Assembly (NCBI RefSeq): GCF_024679245.1
Contig: NC_090178.1
Location: forward strand, 31,779,242-31,843,241
Direction: 5' to 3'
From: Pseudorasbora parva
Lineage: Eukaryota; Chordata; Actinopteri; Cypriniformes; Gobionidae
Length of the DNA stretch: 64,000 nucleotides
The number at the start of each line of letters is the position of its first letter. Position 1 is the first letter of the stretch. The position numbers and the translations under genes are program-made. The notes under the pieces were generated by a model. It saw only the letters and a program-made list of their open reading frames with translations. It did no database searches and was not told the DNA's origin. This document shows, one piece after another, positions 24,101 through 56,755 of the stretch.

Positions 24101-24214
24101 ATACAGCGCTTGGTAATCAAAGTCAGGGACCAGCACACGGAACCAAGCAGCTTAAAGCAAAATCGCTATTTATGTAGCATGCTCATACATTTTTGTAAAG
24201 TTTTAAATATTTAA
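21166..24214 (+). CDS. Unrecognised repeat-rich basic protein, four coding exons
   Basis: I do not recognise this gene. Exons 21166-23055, 23239-23508, 23712-23870 and 24065-24214 all join in phase 0 through GT-AG sites. They give 822 residues before a TAA (24212-24214); the AATAAA at 24336-24341 may be its poly(A) signal. The start is the first ATG after the acceptor at 21099. Residues 1-110 are unique and tryptophan-rich (AAGRWWAIMEVSRP, GLWWGAVKPR). Next comes a decapeptide array (QEAPVAVVSP, four tandem copies), then ten ~34-residue units (21811-22827) with alternating types DKSSKREQLKIP and DNISKRQRLKIPEPLRSELL. The last two exons resemble each other (PPPQNK-I-VKI versus SPPQKI-LVIKV), suggesting exon duplication. 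The protein is basic and Pro/Gln/Lys-rich, has no signal peptide or membrane segment, and is probably disordered. The intact 630-codon exon argues that it is a real gene. Confidence 0.7.
21590..21731 (+). repeat. 30-bp coding tandem repeat (decapeptide QEAPVAVVSP)
   Basis: Four to five tandem copies of a 30-base unit encode QEAPVAVVSP with very few substitutions. Looser relatives of the motif (EAPMHARSTQ, GAPMPDKVPD, GAPVPDK, DAPVPMNLSP) are scattered through the same protein. Confidence 0.9.
21811..22827 (+). repeat. Higher-order coding repeat: ten ~34-aa units, 204-bp period in the centre
   Basis: Ten units average 34 residues and carry the core K-I-P-x-x-L-R-x-E-x-L-Q-Q-K-P-Q. In the middle, alternating A/B units form 68-residue (204-bp) dimers. 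Three consecutive dimers start at 21997, 22201 and 22405 and are almost identical at the DNA level, which indicates recent unequal exchange. The outer units are more diverged. Confidence 0.9.
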
Positions 24215-24581
24215 TATATATATATGAATGTATGCATATTAAAAAGATAAGATATAAATTGTGTTTTCATTTATATATCAAGGGTTACACATTCATTAAC
24301 ACTGGTGTTAAAACAAATTTGCCACTTTACACCAAAATAAATAATTTTCATTTGCTGTCTCTGAGCTGATTAAATGTTAAAAAGAAGCTGTACACTTAGC
24401 CAAAGGATAACATTGTAACAACAAAGTTTTTACTAGACCAAAACATGATCAAAAAACATAAGCAGTTTAAGTCATAGCGAAGTGATTGAATTAAGCTGTT
24501 TGGACATAACTATTTTATTATTTTCCTCGGTCAGTTGTGTTGTCACGACACAAGGATTTTGCGCAGATTAAAAATGAACCT

Positions 24582-25305
24582 TTAAAGGTGCACAATGCAA
24601 CTTTCCGTCCACTGGAGGGCCCCTATTCAAAACAAATGCATAGTTTGATGACGCAAAGTTTGAGCGCAGCATCTTGGGACATGTGGTCTTCACCTCACAG
24701 CCGGTGGAAAATAGGACTCGGGCAGAAATCACGTTCATGCATGCGGTTATTAACGTTACTGTAGTGTAAAGCAGAGCAGGACCGAGTACTGTGGAGCTGA
24801 GCACGGCCGCTGGAGCGATTGTTAAAGAAACACCCGCCTCGCGAAAACCGGGACTTTTATTATGACGGGACGGGACACAGTCGCCGGGCGCCTGCATTGA
24901 TCTGCATTGATCTGCATTGAGTCGCCGGGCGCCTGTTATGATTATGAGGTAATGCAGCTCTGTTTATCATATTAGATACATTTAAGTGTGTTGAAAATGA
25001 TGTTATGACCTTACTCCGTGCATTCACTTGTTCAAATTGCTAAGAGTAAAGCGCTCCTGCCAAATAAAACCCGAAACCGAGGGTAGCGCGGATATGACGC
25101 GATTGACAGGCAACTTCCTCAGAGGCTATGCTGAAATGTCCCGGTCCTTAGTTAAAATAGTAATTTTCTCACAATTTACAAATAGTTGGAAACATTTGGG
25201 ACTCAACTGTCCCAAATGTAAGTACTCAACTGACCAAAATATATAACACCGGCCTAGTGGTTTTTGGATATTTTACTGCAAAAATACTACATAGTGCGCT
25301 TTTAA
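24582..25305. mobile_element. TTAA-flanked non-autonomous DNA element
   Basis: TTAA at 24582-24585 and 25302-25305 flanks inverted ends (AGGTGCACAATGCAACTTTC; right end reverse-complemented AAGCGCACTATGTAGTATTT). The interior carries a short direct repeat TGCATTGATC three times (about 24893-24921). No transposase was seen. TTAA targets fit piggyBac or Kolobok-type elements. Confidence 0.65.
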
Positions 25306-26757
25306 TGTTAAGAGTTGGTTGTGTGGAACCACTGTCCCTAATTGCGTTGAGATTTATAGGCTCTAAAAATTTTAAGTGATTTTTACAACCAAAATTTTTT
25401 TTAACAGGACATGTAGACTTTTTAAGCCTCTTGGGAGATGTTGCAGTTCCAATTTGTTTTTTTCCAGTCTGATTGTTTACTGGATTATTAGGCCTACAAT
25501 TATTGGCAATAGAATGTTTGGAAATGTAAATATTTCTTACAGTAGAGCAAAATTACTGTTTTGTGTATAAATAATAAAAGACGTTTGCACTCAGTGAATC
25601 ATACTTCTAATTACATTTTTAGAAATTGCTAAATATATCTGATTATAACACTTGATTATATAAATGCTGTACTGTTTACCAACATTGTATCATTATTATT
25701 CCTTTAAAAACTGAGCAGAGTGAGTGGCGAGTTAAGGTTATAATGTATGCAGTAACAATGTCACTACCTTTGGCTTAGAGAGTTCATAGAGTTTCTTTTC
25801 AGTAGTCTTGTAGTTTGATTGTAGTCACTCATGAACACTTAGAGTAATAACATAGTAATAATTTTATTATAATTTAATTAATCTCTGGACTGAGATGACA
25901 AGTGGCCCCTGATATGTAGTGATTGACACTAAAATGAACAGACTTGAATAGAATTGGCTGTTACTGGGTTTAAGTGCCTTGTTCCTTCCGGAAATCATTA
26001 TCACCACCACAATTAATAACACTAACAGAAGGAGAAAAGACACAAAAAAAGGCCTTTTAATTCTCTCTACCCATCCTTCATGAAAATATCATTTAATGAA
26101 TGATTCATATTCTGTCATGTCTAAATCAAGTTCTTTCTTGAAGAGAGATGTTAAGGTCCTTGGAGAAGTTTGAGAAAGACCCATTAAAGAACAAAACATA
26201 TGTTAATTTATCCACTTTAGCAATAAATTTTACTTATCTCATGTTACATTTCATATGGGTTTTTATGATATGGTACTTTCACTTTTTTATTTGCAATGCT
26301 GTTGTGGACACTAAGGAAGGTTACTCTAAACAGACAGGTTTACTGGTTCTTGAAAGGGTCAATACAAAGATCAATACGACTAAACATGTCAACTAACTCT
26401 CATTAGAGTATTATTTACAAGTAGCTACATAGTTACCTATAGTCTGTTGGTGGAGCATACATATAAAGTGTTAACAGATATTAAGCAGACTATTATAACT
26501 GCTACTTGACATGTAGTTACAACTTACAAAGGTACTTATAGAATGTCTAAAGTGGACCATCGAAATTGTTACCAAAGATTTAAAATTTTTAAATTGCAAG
26601 ATTTATTTAGTAAAAAAAATTGGGCTGTTAATATAAAAACTGGTTTGATCAGTCTCATAATTTCGGAATTAAGTCAGCATTTAGAAAGTAGACTTGTTTT
26701 ACAGACCTTGACCTAGATTGAAACTCCCTTTCTGTCAAAGACGCACAATAATTGTCC
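25306..26757. other. Intergenic sequence, nothing recognised
   Basis: AT-rich intergenic stretch between the TTAA element and the SINE3-like copy. Open frames are short, and no splice-supported exon, RNA gene or repeat boundary could be defined. Confidence 0.5.
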
Positions 26758-27283
26758 GCAGATATCACCATGTAACCCAAGACTGGTAACCCAATGACAG
26801 AAGCTATGCAGGGTTGAGCCTGGTCAGCTGGATGGGAGACCTCCTGGAAAACCAGGTTGCTGCTGGTAGAGGTGTTATTGAGGCCAGCAGGAGGTGCTCA
26901 CCCTGTGGTCTGTGTGGGTCCTTACACCCCAGTATGGGAACACATGTACTGCAACAAGCACCGTCCTTCAGATGAGAGGTCCTGACTCTCTGTGGTCATA
27001 CAAAATCCCAAGATGTCCTTTGGGGAAAAAGTGTAGGGGTGTAACCCTGACATTCTGGCCTATTTTGCCAATTGACCTCTGTCCATCACGGCCTCATAAT
27101 AATCCCCATACACTGATTGGCTTCATCTGTGTGGTGTGTGGTGGGCATTCTGGTGCAATATGGCTGCCGTCCAGTGGATGCTGCACATTGGTGGTGTTTT
27201 AGGAGATTCCCCCTTCTGTAAAGTGCTTTGAGTAACCAAAAAAGCTCTATATATGTAACAAATTATTATTATTATTATGATGA
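26758..27283 (+). mobile_element. SINE3-like (5S rRNA-derived) retroposon
   Basis: The 5' part (GAAGCTATGCAGGGTTGAGC, then TGGATGGGAGACCTCCTGG) is the internal-promoter half of 5S rRNA. It is followed by a long unrelated body and a tail reading GTAAAGTGCTTTGAGTAACC, ending in ATTATTATTATT. This organisation is that of zebrafish SINE3. The 5S head is incomplete, so this is not a functional 5S gene. Confidence 0.8.
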
Positions 27284-27855
27284 AAATTACCCCTATTTAG
27301 ACCAAACTTACACCACACTCCAAGTGCTTTTGTGCAATTTTACTTTCAGAAAGAGAGATAAAGTCTCATAAGAACAGCTCTTAGGAAAGCAGAATTTGAA
27401 AGAAATGTAAAAAATGACTCAGAACTAAAAGTTCAGAACAACTAGAAGTTGCCCAGGCTGTTTTATTATCATTCTCAGTGGGATATACAGTAAAAACTCA
27501 AAAATTGCTTTCAGGGCTGAAGTCTCCCTCTGAGCCTTCACGTTAGTGTAAAATAATAATTGGTTGTCAACATTCGTCTTCAACCATATTCATTAAAATA
27601 TTTCCCATAATTTCAGTTTCACTAATATGTCCGGTAGTCTTTTACATTCGTCATGCCCCTTTAAAGGTTAAAGCCATAAATACCACCATCATTATAAGAG
27701 TCTATTCTGAGTTTTGTGTCTCTAAGGGAGCCATGATGACGCTGTAAGGTAAGTTAATTATATCAATTATGGCACTCAAAGTCCATCCAGTTTTTCTTTG
27801 AGTAAAAAAAGAAAGGCCAATTTGCCAGAAGGTGCGAATTGTTCATGTAGGGCTG

Positions 27856-27863
27856 TGTATAAA
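27856..27863 (+). promoter_or_regulatory. TATA box of the C2orf66-like gene
   Basis: A TGTATAAAAGC context lies about 80 bases upstream of the donor that ends exon 1 at 27941, putting transcription start near 27887. The 5'UTR exon is therefore about 55 bases. Inferred from motif and spacing. Confidence 0.55.
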
Positions 27864-27939
27864 AGCAAGGTCAGTAAGCTTTTAGGAAACAGAGGCAACC
27901 CAACTGCAAACTGACCCGGCAATCACAGGCTCTGCAGAC

Positions 27940-30696
<2,757 letters not shown>

Positions 30697-30869
30697 ATGA
30701 TAGGGTTTAGTGTTTTAGCAATTGAGAAAAACTGTAATAATTCGTATTGTCATAATTATATATTTTAAGGAAAGTTGATAATAATAATAATAATAATAAT
30801 AGAAAAAATCTATAAGAATATTAGCACATAATTCTAATCAACTTATAAAATCATACATGTGGTATATTA

Positions 30870-33402
30870 CAGTATTTCTCAATTGCTAAAACACTAAAAG
30901 CCATCGGCTGAACAAATTTCTCAGTTGCCTGAACTCGTTTAGCTAATTGTGCAGTCTGTTTTCAATACCTTAAACCATTTCACATGGTAAAACACAATTT
31001 GCAGATCTCACTTAGACTTTTCAGCAAAACTCTAAACACATTCTCAATGTCAAGACACATTGTGCACTCTAATGCACATGCCATTCATACGGGTTAACAC
31101 AAGTGGCAACAATCAAATACAAATAGAGAACACAATGTTATTGATTGAACACAACCACTCAAAACTGATTTAACCTGTTTCAAATGATGAGAAACAACCA
31201 ATATAAGTACAGTGCATTGTAGGCTGTATACTGTACAATTAACAAATATTGCCCTGAACAAGTTGCTTTCCATTTGTCTACAGTACTGACTGCTCAATAG
31301 ATTTTGACTGGTTGCAGGTTCATATCAACAAAGAACAAGTATTACAGTATCACAGAAACAAAGGACAAGTTTGTGATATGCAGAGTACAGTACTGTAAAA
31401 ATCAGCCTAATCTAATGAAAATGCATATCTATAGCACAAATTGTATTTATCGTGCAATTTATATGCCAAAATGAGTTTTTACGTGCATATGTTACGCAGT
31501 TTTCTTGTGCATATGATATGACTTTACAGTTTTTTTCAACTGCTTACACACAAAATTGTTACTTGTCACACAATTTTTAAAACCTGACACTCAAACACCA
31601 GAACCACACACTAAATCTGCAAAACCATACACTATTTTTTGGCCTTTTACTCAGTTTTCAATTTCATTAAACACTTTTTGCAAAACACACAGGAAGTTTC
31701 TTGATTTCCTTTTATAAACACAACCAATCAAAATGCCACACTAATTCATCAGTGCCTCACACTAACTCCTCACATGTGCAAACACTTGTTGCTTTACTTA
31801 CAGTTTTTTTCAACTGCCTAGACACAAAATTGTTACTTGTCACACAATTTTTAAAACCTGACACTCAAACACCAGAATCACACACTAAATCTGCAATACC
31901 ATACACTATTTTTTGGCCTTTTACTCAGTTTTCAATTTCATTAAACACTTTTTGCAAAACACAACACACAATTTTCTAGGCAACACACAAAAATCTGACA
32001 GGAAGTTTCTTGATTTTCTTTTATAAACACAACCAATCAAAATGCCACACTAATTCATCAGTGCCTCACACTAACTCCTCACATGTGCAAACACTTGTTG
32101 CTTTCAACAACCAATCATAACTTTAGTAGTGGCCTATAAATAGGCCAAAGGTCAAGTAATAGCTTTTGGACAATGGATGCAAACAATGCAGACAGAGTAA
32201 GAGAAGTTGTGGAGACACTGATGCTGCCTCCATCCAAGGTTGGATACGCCATACAAGAAGGTTCTTTCCATGGTGTCTGGCAAGAGAGAATATAGCATGT
32301 GACGTGGATGAAGTATTGTGGCCGGACCCAGCCCGGAGGAGAGATGGAGCCTAGATACACCCAACCATCTCCACATGCAAGCACACACATTATGTTTGGT
32401 TTTACACTACATGCTACAACACTACATATTTTTGATGTGTTTTTTTTTTTTTTTTTCAAACTATGTACACTAATACTACATTTACAACCACAAAGAGCAA
32501 CAACAAAAATAAAAACATAAATAAAAAGTTTCGTTTTAATTTTGCTTTTGTTTTTACTTTATATATTCAACAGCTCTCTCCCACTTACATGGGAGATTCA
32601 TGTACATGTGAGCTTTTAAAAGAAGAGCTTTAGGTTTTGAATAACAGTGTGTATATTACATAATCAAAAATATAACATTATGGTAAAGGTGTTTACAACG
32701 TAAGACAAATGTTTGCTTTTGAAATATGTTTGTGATAATTTGACTGTGTTGTTTCATTTTGAAAGAGATGTGAGGCATTTTGCATCTTGTGTGTGGAATT
32801 CTTGAATTTGTGTGTTAAGTTTTGAAAAAAAGAGGAAACCTCTGGAAAATGTGTGTAAGCAGTTGAAAAAAACTGTATATTGTGTTATGTGCAAGTACTC
32901 CAAACAACTCAACCTACCCAATGGGGTGACAATGCAAATCATATGCACATAAAAAATAATTGTGCCGTATAAATTGCACAATAAATACAATCTGTGATGC
33001 ATTTCATGAGAATGAGTTGGTAAAAATAGGGCTGCATGCAAGAGTAAGAACAAAACATTGCAAAGCAAAGCAAATTAGTAATCATTTCTGACCAATTTTG
33101 AGCTACTATGATCACAATGACAGAAAAATATGAAATTTGTTTTGAGATTAAAAATGTACTTCTGCCTGAGAACTATGTTTTGAACAATGTGTTTTCTATT
33201 TTTTGCTGTATTGTTTACTGATTGCTTGATAGTGTTTATCATTTTGATCACTTTGCTTATGTTACTGTTTTGAGGCAAAAGTTTCATTTTGCAAGATGAG
33301 TCAGAGGTTTTGTGAATAGTGCTTGAAGAGGTTTTGTGTTTAATGGTTTCAGAAAATGGAGCAAGGTTTCAGAAATAGTGTTTAAGCAATTTAGAAAAAC
33401 TG
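30870..33402. mobile_element. Mariner/IS630-like non-autonomous element, with an internal second element
   Basis: The outer ends CAGTATTTCTCAATTGC and, reverse-complemented on the right, CAGTTTTTCTAAATTGC are flanked by TA (30868-30869, 33403-33404). A further inverted copy of the same end lies at about 30698-30736. Within it, 31527-32875 is another TA-flanked element with ends CAGTTTTTTTCAACTGCTTA. Only residual transposase coding remains (32173-32354). The host stretch is intergenic between the C2orf66-like gene and hacl1. Confidence 0.65.
31527..32875 (+). mobile_element. Internally deleted mariner/IS630-like element retaining both transposase ends
   Basis: TA-flanked (31525-31526, 32876-32877), with ends CAGTTTTTTTCAACTGC and GCAGTTGAAAAAAACTG. 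The left ~270 bp is present twice (31527-31797 and 31801-32106). The interior has a start-like ATG at 32173 and, in another frame, GWIRHTRRFFPWCLARENIA followed by CDVDEVLWPDPARRR. I recognise the latter as the C-terminal signature of teleost IS630-type transposases. The whole catalytic middle is deleted. Confidence 0.65.
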
Positions 33403-33407
33403 TAAAA

Positions 33408-33471
33408 AGAGAATGAATGAATGAATGAATGAATGAATGAATGAATGAATGAATGAATGAATGAATGAATG
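33408..33471. repeat. (GAAT)n microsatellite
   Basis: About 15 tandem GAAT units lie immediately to the right of the mariner-like element. Confidence 0.95.
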
Positions 33472-33485
33472 ACCACACGGGGAGG

Positions 33486-36400
33486 GGTTGTAACCATAGA
33501 TAGACTGTAAAAACCTATTTTTTACAGTCTATGGTAAAAACACAGTGATGCGTCCAGTAGATCCTGTAGGTGGAGACATTTGCTTTCAAATCCAGAAGGT
33601 GGAGCCCATTAGACGGTGGATACATTTTTGCCCAAGGGGGTAATCTAGCGCTCGGAAAGCGTTCCACCCCTAGGGGCTGCCATTGCTAACCAAGCCATCA
33701 CCTGCTGTTAGCATCCCATTGACTCCCATTCATTTTTGAGTCACTTTGACAGTGAATAACTTTACATCAGAGGCGTTTAAAGACTCCATTTGTCCATTGT
33801 ATATTTCTAAAGAAACACGACAATGTATAAAAGGCTCCATTACCTTGTATCTTACACTATCGCCCCGCAGAAGCTGTTTTTGTAAAAAATAGGCTAACGA
33901 TTGCGTCATAACCAACGCGACCCTGTCGGAGACAGGTCTAACTGCAGAACCCATATACGTCACTCACAACAGTCTGAGGGCGACAACAGCGCCACGCCAC
34001 AGTCTCATGCCGGAAGTGGGCGGAGCTGATTTATCTTCGCATACATTGCTCTATTTGGAGCGTTTCAAGCCCAAAGTTTAAACGATGTTAATAATGTCAA
34101 GTATTTAATTAATAAGTTCTAATTGAAGATAGATAGAGAGATGATAGATAGGCTAGATAGATATACTCACTCATAGTTAAATCATATAAATATGTTTTAA
34201 AATAAACAATACTGGATATTAATACAAAATAAAATAATTTACGTTAAAAAATGTATTTATAAAAAAAACCTTGTAACATTTTTAAAGTAAAAAGTTGCTA
34301 TTATTTTTTATTTATTTATATTATGTCTTAAATATTATATTAGATAAACTGAACACAAATCTTAACACACACAAAATGAAAACAAAGATTGAGCATTTGA
34401 ACATTTATTTTTATGACACAATATATTTGTTTTTTACTCAAGCATCTCAGAATAAACCTTTTATTCAAAGTAGATAATATATATTACACAATTCTACACT
34501 GTTATGCATGATTCAGATTAATCAAACCCCAAAACACACAGAAATTGTTTAATTTTATAAAATGTTCCTTAAAAATCCCCTTAAGTAGCAAAGGGATCAT
34601 ATACTAGCTTGGGTTTGCTTTAAAAAAATACACAATCAGACCAAGGGGAATAAATTGAACTAAGTTGAAAGTTATTGCACAGCAGGTACATGACAAATTA
34701 AATCTAAAATAAATGTAACCTCTATAAACATTGACAACTGTCTCTTTAGCCAGTTGTCGGTCAACCATTCAGCCTGTGAAAGTTGAAGGGCTTTTTCCTA
34801 GTCTTCCACTTTCACATTTCAGAAATCAGGGCTCTTCCACTAAACTGTTGAAAACTTTTGGTTGTTCCACAGTCTTTACACTGCAGTGCAGAGGTCTTCT
34901 GTGATCCGTGGCTCCTTCATGAGACAAGGGTACAAAAAAATAGGATGAAATGTTGGAAGTGCTTTAACAATATCGTGTGTTGAAGTCAGGATGTAGCATG
35001 TATAATAAAGTTGTGAAATTCAGTTTCTCATGTCTAAATTTCTGACATAAATGATACCCTGTCACAATCAAATTAATTAACCATTTTCAGTTCAAAATGT
35101 ATACAGAAATTAAAGGCAAGCACTTCATGGGGCTTCTCACACTGAGCTTATCGTCATTCTAAACACACTTTTAACCTCGGGTAAAGTAACATTTCACACT
35201 TTTATATTTACGTGCTTTGGACAGTCACTGAAACACTGTGCACTCTATATAAATAATAAAGTCAGCATCGAAGAGGAAAAACATCAAATGCAAACAAAAA
35301 ACGCAATTGCAGCGAAGAAGAGACCATTTAAATTAATGTATAGTCTGAAATGTCCATTCAGGATAAACTTGTAATACAAGGACATGCAAAGCTTGAGCAT
35401 TTATGAAAACATATTCTGTGCAGTGCAGTGTCTGTCAGTGACCCTGATACTGCACATATGTTATCCCATGGTTTATTAAAGTACAGTGTGGAACGGCAGT
35501 GTATGAATACCCAGGATTGATTGTTCATCTCAGGTAAATGATGATCAGTGTGAAACATGAAGCCAGATAACCCAAGATTCTGTATACCCGGAGTTTACTA
35601 TTTCAAGTGTGAAAAGCCCTCATGTTTTTTATCCTAATGAAGGGAAGCTTGTATTTAAAAAAAAAAGACCTTTTCCTTCTTTTTCTTACCATTAACATGA
35701 AGATCCTACTGTCAATAGAGCCATCCAACTGTTGTGGAACAGTCTAAAACAATTCGAACATTATAGAATAGAAGAACATTCCTGGAAAATGTGACATATA
35801 ACAACACACTATCTGTAGAAGTAGCTTATGTCTTTATTAGAGCCTTTTAAAACTAACCTTGTTTTTGATCAGCTTCGATTATCCTGGGGTGACATTCTGA
35901 TTGTCAATTTACTGCAACAAAATCAAACAGATATATATAATGCTTGGTTGTGTACTTAATTTAATTTTAATGGGACACATTCAAACACATGAAATAGTGT
36001 TTGCATTTTGTTAGCTTAAGCACTATATATATATATACACACACACACACTTGAAACTTTATAACCAACTAATTCAAAAGGGACAACAAATAAATACTAT
36101 TTCTTGCTACTGTGTAAATAACTCAAAACCTTCATACCTCCATGGACAGCTGCTTTTTGAAGTGAATTTGAAGGTGTACTGTGCCATCTGGTCAGTTTAA
36201 AACACTGGGCAGTAGAAACTGTTGCAGAATGTCTTGCATTGATGTACATGAAGTAAAGCTGATCCTCTCCAAATCGTAATGCCTCAATAAATTAGTGGCA
36301 AAAACACATAAAACACTGGTCAGTATCAGATAAAAGCAAATAAAAAATACGGCGCCAACAACAAAATAAAATCACAAACAATTGTTACTTAAACCAAGAC

Positions 36401-37095
36401 CATATCAACAGACGCGATAGACATCGTAAAGCAGAGCACATTAGAAAAAAATAGAGCCACGTTCTGTATAAAGTGTTAATACAACAACGATGGATCAAAT
36501 ACACAACACAAATAAACTTGATAGATTAAAACCACAACACAAAACAGCTGTTTACCGTGTTCTCTTCTTCCGCCGTGCCGATTGTTTAGTTTTCGTGAAC
36601 TCCGCCCACTTCCGGCATGAGACTGTGGCATGGCACTGTCGTCCTCAGAGCGTTGTGAGTGACGTATATGGGTTCTGCGGTTCTGCAGTTGGTTATTATT
36701 GCCCTGTCGCGCAGTAGAGAAATTACCGTATAGACCTGAGGAGACGCTCGCAGGCAATCTTTTACTGTCTATGAGGCCGTCGGGGGGACGTGGAGACATG
36801 TCCTGGAGACTAGTCTGATAAAGTCAAGGGGGAAGAATGGGTAGAAGCCCATAGTGAGCCAAAAGCAACGGGAGAAAATATTTAAACAACGTGATTCAGC
36901 TTTCGCTTTCCACATCTACTAGAAGACTCACAGCTGTCAGACAGGAGGCTCACGTCACATCTACGTCGTCAAGCTCAGTCTGAGCCTGCGCAGTTCGCTC
37001 AGCCATCAGGAAGTGAGTGCCCCTAGGTTGACTTCATTATTTCGCCGTAGACGTCAATGGGGTCGCTGTGTCCATTTCTTTTACTGTCTATGATT
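33486..37095. mobile_element. Repeat-bounded block upstream of hacl1 (inverted repeats, unresolved element)
   Basis: A ~90-bp inverted repeat (33941-34028 against 36599-36690; shared core CCGCCCACTTCCGGCATGAG on one strand) brackets about 2.5 kb of unique-looking AT-rich DNA. A short palindrome around a recurrent fish repeat (AGACTGTAAAAA ... TTTTTACAGTCT) lies at 33501-33526. The related TTTTACTGTCTATGA recurs at about 36761 and 37080. No protein-coding exon was found on either strand, and in particular no biotinidase. The right edge touches the hacl1 5' end. It could be one large non-autonomous transposon or two independent insertions. Confidence 0.4.
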
Positions 37096-37210
37096 TTTGC
37101 TTTAATATAACCACCGAAGAAGACAGAGCAGCTGCAGCAGGAAAGAAGCTGGAAAGAAGAGCAGTTTGATATCTGTATTTGAGTGAAATGAGTGTGTTGT
37201 GAAGGTGATT
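37096..37210 (+). promoter_or_regulatory. hacl1: hacl1 5'UTR and core promoter region
   Basis: Just after the repeat-derived TTTTACTGTCTATGA (ending about 37092) the sequence becomes GA-rich (CGAAGAAGACAGAGCAGCTG) and runs to the ATG at 37211. No TATA box is obvious. The ATG was chosen because MDEVTGAQLIAAALKSQ aligns with the human N-terminal VSGAKVIAQALKTQ. An earlier ATG at 37188 (ATGAGTGTGTTGTGA) is a four-codon upstream ORF. Confidence 0.45.
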
Positions 37211-56214
<19,004 letters not shown>

Positions 56215-56755
56215 CATCTGAGGTATCAGATGTCGGATCACACTTTCTTACACTACATTTGGTCAGTTTTCTGTAGGTGGCACCATTTCCTATAAAAAGA
56301 ACCAAATGTATCATTTTACATGATCTCAGTCTCTACTGACTGAAATGAATTCCCATAGATTCCAGTTCATTTGGTAAATACTTAAAATAAATATTTTATA
56401 GAAATATAATTTACCTCAGGTCGGTCCAAATCTGTTTGACTTTGTTTTTTGTGGAACCCTAAAATTTTCCAGCAGTTCTTTCTTTCTTCAATCCAAGAAA
56501 TTAGTTCCATCGCTCTGAAGTCAATGGTTTATTTTTTATGGGTTTTTGGTCAAATGTCTGAAATAAGGTCTGTGGTCAAAATAAGCTCAAGAAACGATTT
56601 TATTCTACAACATATACCTGACTCATGCTCTCACTCTATACTCATGCTCTTGCAAACTATATTTTAACTCAAACTTTCCAACTTGTAGATTTTAAATCAA
56701 GAATTTGGGGTGATGATGTTAAAGTCATGTGGCTGTGGTGGTATAGTTCATTTAA

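Noticed and set aside
26758..26880. 5S rRNA gene
   Set aside because: Only the internal-promoter half is present and it is fused to a SINE body and tail, so it is a retroposon.
36476..36799. Overlapping ORFs on both strands near the hacl1 promoter
   Set aside because: They fall in the inverted-repeat block, have no recognisable domain and lack splice or start context.
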